64,000 nt of DNA. Source: JBNGOQ01 sp050589645 (GTDB lineage Bacteria > Bacteroidota > Bacteroidia > Flavobacteriales > Flavobacteriaceae). Of the stretch, positions 62,127-64,000 are shown in pieces. The position numbers and the translations under genes are program-made. The notes beneath the pieces were generated by a model. The model made no database searches. It was not told the DNA's origin and saw nothing but the letters and a program-made list of their open reading frames with translations. Each line of letters begins with the position of its first letter. Within the stretch, counting starts at the first letter, position 1. The DNA lies in assembly GCF_050589645.1 (NCBI RefSeq), contig NZ_JBNGOQ010000005.1, forward strand, positions 434,001 to 498,000, read 5' to 3'.

Positions 62127-64000
62127 ATGCGATTTAGCTCCCTAGCTTCTCTACTTTTTTTCATTTCCCTTTATGTGGTCAATGGACAATCGGGTCCACT
62201 TGTAACGACAGATAGTCTTGCGCAGCAGGCATGGGTAGATACCACTTACGATGGGATGTCCATGGAGGAGAAGGTAGGACAACTGTTCATGGTGAGCGTA
62301 GCTTCGGAGCAGAACCACACCGCCACGGACCGGATCAAAACCCTAATTGAGGAGCATAAAATAGGAGGGGTAATTTTTTCCCGGGGAGGACCTCTACGGC
62401 AGGCCAAGCTTACCAATTCCTATCAGGCGGCCTCCAAAACCCCCTTGTTGATCGGTATGGATGCTGAATGGGGACTGGCCATGCGCTTGGATTCAACCTA
62501 TGCTTTTCCTTGGAATATGACCTTGGGGGCCATCAAGGACACGGCGGTAATAGCCAAGGTAGGACGTCAAATAGGAGAACACGCCAAACGCCTGGGAGTT
62601 CACATCAATTTTGCGCCGGACATCGATATTAATATTAATCCCCAAAATCCCATCATCGGAAATCGATCCTTCGGGGAGGACCGGCGAAATGTGGCCCAAA
62701 AGGGCATAGCCCTTATGAAGGGGATGGAAAGCGTTGGTGTACTGACAAGCGGAAAACACTTTCCAGGTCATGGGGATACCGCTGTGGACTCGCATAAGGC
62801 CCTTCCAGTAATCGACTTTACCAAGGAACGCCTGGATAGTATTGAACTGTTTCCGTATAGGGAATTGATAAAAGAAGGCCTTAGCAGCGTAATGGTGGCA
62901 CATCTTAACGTACCAAGCCTGGAACAGGGAGAACAACACCCTTCCTCTTTGTCAGAAGCCATTATAACCAAGCTTTTAAAACAGGAAATGGGATTTAAGG
63001 GTCTCGTGTTCACCGATGCCCTGAACATGAAAGGGGTATCGGAATTTGCGGAGGACGGGGAAGTGGCACTGACCGCGTTCCTTGCCGGGAACGATATGTT
63101 GTTGATGCCCAAGGATGTCCACAAGGCGAAAATGGCCCTGCTCAAGGCAGTTGAAAACAAAATCATTTCGGAAAACCGCTTGTCCGCTTCCGTCAAAAAA
63201 ATACTCAAGGCCAAGTATAAGGCGGGACTGCACCGGTATGCCCCTGTAAAACTAACACAGCTCTACGAAGATCTTAACACCTTGGAAAATGATCTGGTGT
63301 ACGAGGAGGCCATTGAAAATGCGCTTACCGTGGTGAAGAACAATTTTTCCCTCTTACCCATCAAAAAACTGGAAAATAAAAAAATTGCCTATGTGAAATT
63401 CGGGGATTCAGATCATATGCCCTTTTTACATGAATTGCGCAAATACGCTTCGGTCACCCAGGTTCAAGCCAAGAATATCGCCTTGCTAAAAAGCAAATTG
63501 TCCGATTATAACCTGGTGATCATCGGCCACCATAAAAGCAATGAGAGTCCATGGAAATCGTTCAAATTTTCTGAGGACGAGCAGTTTTGGCTCCAGGAAG
63601 TTGCGCGGCAAAGAAGTTCCAATGTTATCCTAACACTTTTTACAAAACCGTATGCGCTCTTGGACGTAAGCTCCTTTCAAAATATTGATGGTGTGGTCGT
63701 TGCCTACCAGAACAGTGCCTTGGCCCAGCGCAAGGCGGCCCAAATGTTGTTTGGGGCCATTCCGGCCAAAGGGGTCTTGCCCGTAACCGCCAACCCACAA
63801 TTCCCGGTAAACACTTCGGTCGTATTGGATTCCCTGTCCAGATTGGGATATAGCTATCCGGAGCGGGTAGGAATGAGTTCCGAGAGATTGAGGTTAGTGG
63901 ATACCTTGGTCCAAAACGGCTTGGATTCCCTTATGTACCCAGGTGCCCAGGTACTTATTGCAAGAAAAGGAAAGGTAATTTACAACAAGGGCTTTGGCAA
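62127..64000 (+). CDS. NagZ-type GH3 fused to serine hydrolase, 3' end cut by window
   Basis: The frame opens at ATG 62127 with a signal peptide (SLASLLFFISLYVVNG) and stays open past base 64000. The GH3 part shows GKHFPGHGDTAVDSH (residues 209-223), the mobile His/Asp loop of NagZ-type N-acetylglucosaminidases, and nucleophile Asp297 in FTDALNMKG. From about residue 583 a beta-lactamase/transpeptidase-like domain begins (PGAQVLIARKGKVIYNKGFG), as in NagZ-AmpC-type fusions of Bacteroidota. Its SxxK active site lies outside the window. It should act on peptidoglycan fragments, here exported. Confidence 0.9.
   Translation, partial: MRFSSLASLLFFISLYVVNGQSGPLVTTDSLAQQAWVDTTYDGMSMEEKVGQLFMVSVASEQNHTATDRIKTLIEEHKIGGVIFSRGGPLRQAKLTNSYQAASKTPLLIGMDAEWGLAMRLDSTYAFPWNMTLGAIKDTAVIAKVGRQIGEHAKRLGVHINFAPDIDININPQNPIIGNRSFGEDRRNVAQKGIALMKGMESVGVLTSGKHFPGHGDTAVDSHKALPVIDFTKERLDSIELFPYRELIKEGLSSVMVAHLNVPSLEQGEQHPSSLSEAIITKLLKQEMGFKGLVFTDALNMKGVSEFAEDGEVALTAFLAGNDMLLMPKDVHKAKMALLKAVENKIISENRLSASVKKILKAKYKAGLHRYAPVKLTQLYEDLNTLENDLVYEEAIENALTVVKNNFSLLPIKKLENKKIAYVKFGDSDHMPFLHELRKYASVTQVQAKNIALLKSKLSDYNLVIIGHHKSNESPWKSFKFSEDEQFWLQEVARQRSSNVILTLFTKPYALLDVSSFQNIDGVVVAYQNSALAQRKAAQMLFGAIPAKGVLPVTANPQFPVNTSVVLDSLSRLGYSYPERVGMSSERLRLVDTLVQNGLDSLMYPGAQVLIARKGKVIYNKGFG

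Overview
The window is a stretch of chromosome from a member of the Bacteroidota, most likely a marine-type Flavobacteriaceae. The evidence is a SusC/SusD polysaccharide-uptake pair, a CRTAC1-type FG-GAP lipoprotein, an alginate-export-family porin, very long OstA-like LptD and TamB proteins, and few Shine-Dalgarno sequences. Several promoters also carry the Bacteroidota -7 box TAnnTTTG. The genus cannot be fixed from sequence alone. No rRNA, tRNA, CRISPR array, prophage or insertion sequence was found. Almost every base is ordinary, tightly packed coding sequence.

Layout. 1-5169: the 5' part of a ROK sugar kinase (minus strand) diverges from a universal stress protein - SLC13 permease - PEP carboxykinase run with a CRP/FNR-geometry dyad upstream. 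5416-13919: a periplasmic nitrate-reduction operon: porin, NapD, NapA, a four-heme duplicated NapB, a tetraheme lipoprotein, a Tat-type four-cluster iron-sulfur protein, an NrfD-type membrane subunit and a small DUF7009-like protein. No NapC or NapGH is visible, so electrons probably enter through an NrfCD-like quinol module. Two intergenic gaps in this operon are filled by a related family of short repeats. 13998-19504: a small membrane protein, a YHS protein, then a compact run of LysE exporter, DinB protein, NRDE/TANGO2 protein, ATP-grasp enzyme, beta-barrel protein and secreted HELGH metalloprotease. This is the least explained group in the window.

19617-39213: a polysaccharide utilisation locus that looks directed at beta-mannan or glucomannan. 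It has an esterase lipoprotein, a GH9 endoglucanase, a DUF255 thioredoxin-like protein, a GH26 mannanase, a 14-repeat FG-GAP/CRTAC1 lipoprotein, SusD, SusC, an AraC-type regulator, a GMC oxidoreductase with its gluconate-dehydrogenase-subunit-3 partner, and a GH1 glycosidase. A 575-base AT-rich control region with two related palindromes lies between susC and the regulator.

39351-64000: housekeeping and envelope genes. These are a VanX-like dipeptidase, an rRNA/tRNA-type methyltransferase, an AI-2E transporter, DUF4159 and DUF1223 proteins, the tsaD - TfoX-like - rsmE operon, tamB, pfkA-gap, a BadF-type sugar kinase, RidA, lptD, an N-acetylmuramoyl-L-alanine amidase, an MCE/MlaD protein, two quinone-type Fe-S proteins, a conserved hypothetical, and a NagZ (GH3) - serine hydrolase fusion that runs off the window end. 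Several envelope genes (lptD, tamB, mlaD) appear to use TTG starts.

The strongest candidates for something little described are the duplicated-NapB/NrfCD nitrate-reduction complex and the LysE-DinB-NRDE-ATP-grasp-metalloprotease operon. All functional statements come from reading motifs and context. No database search was run.
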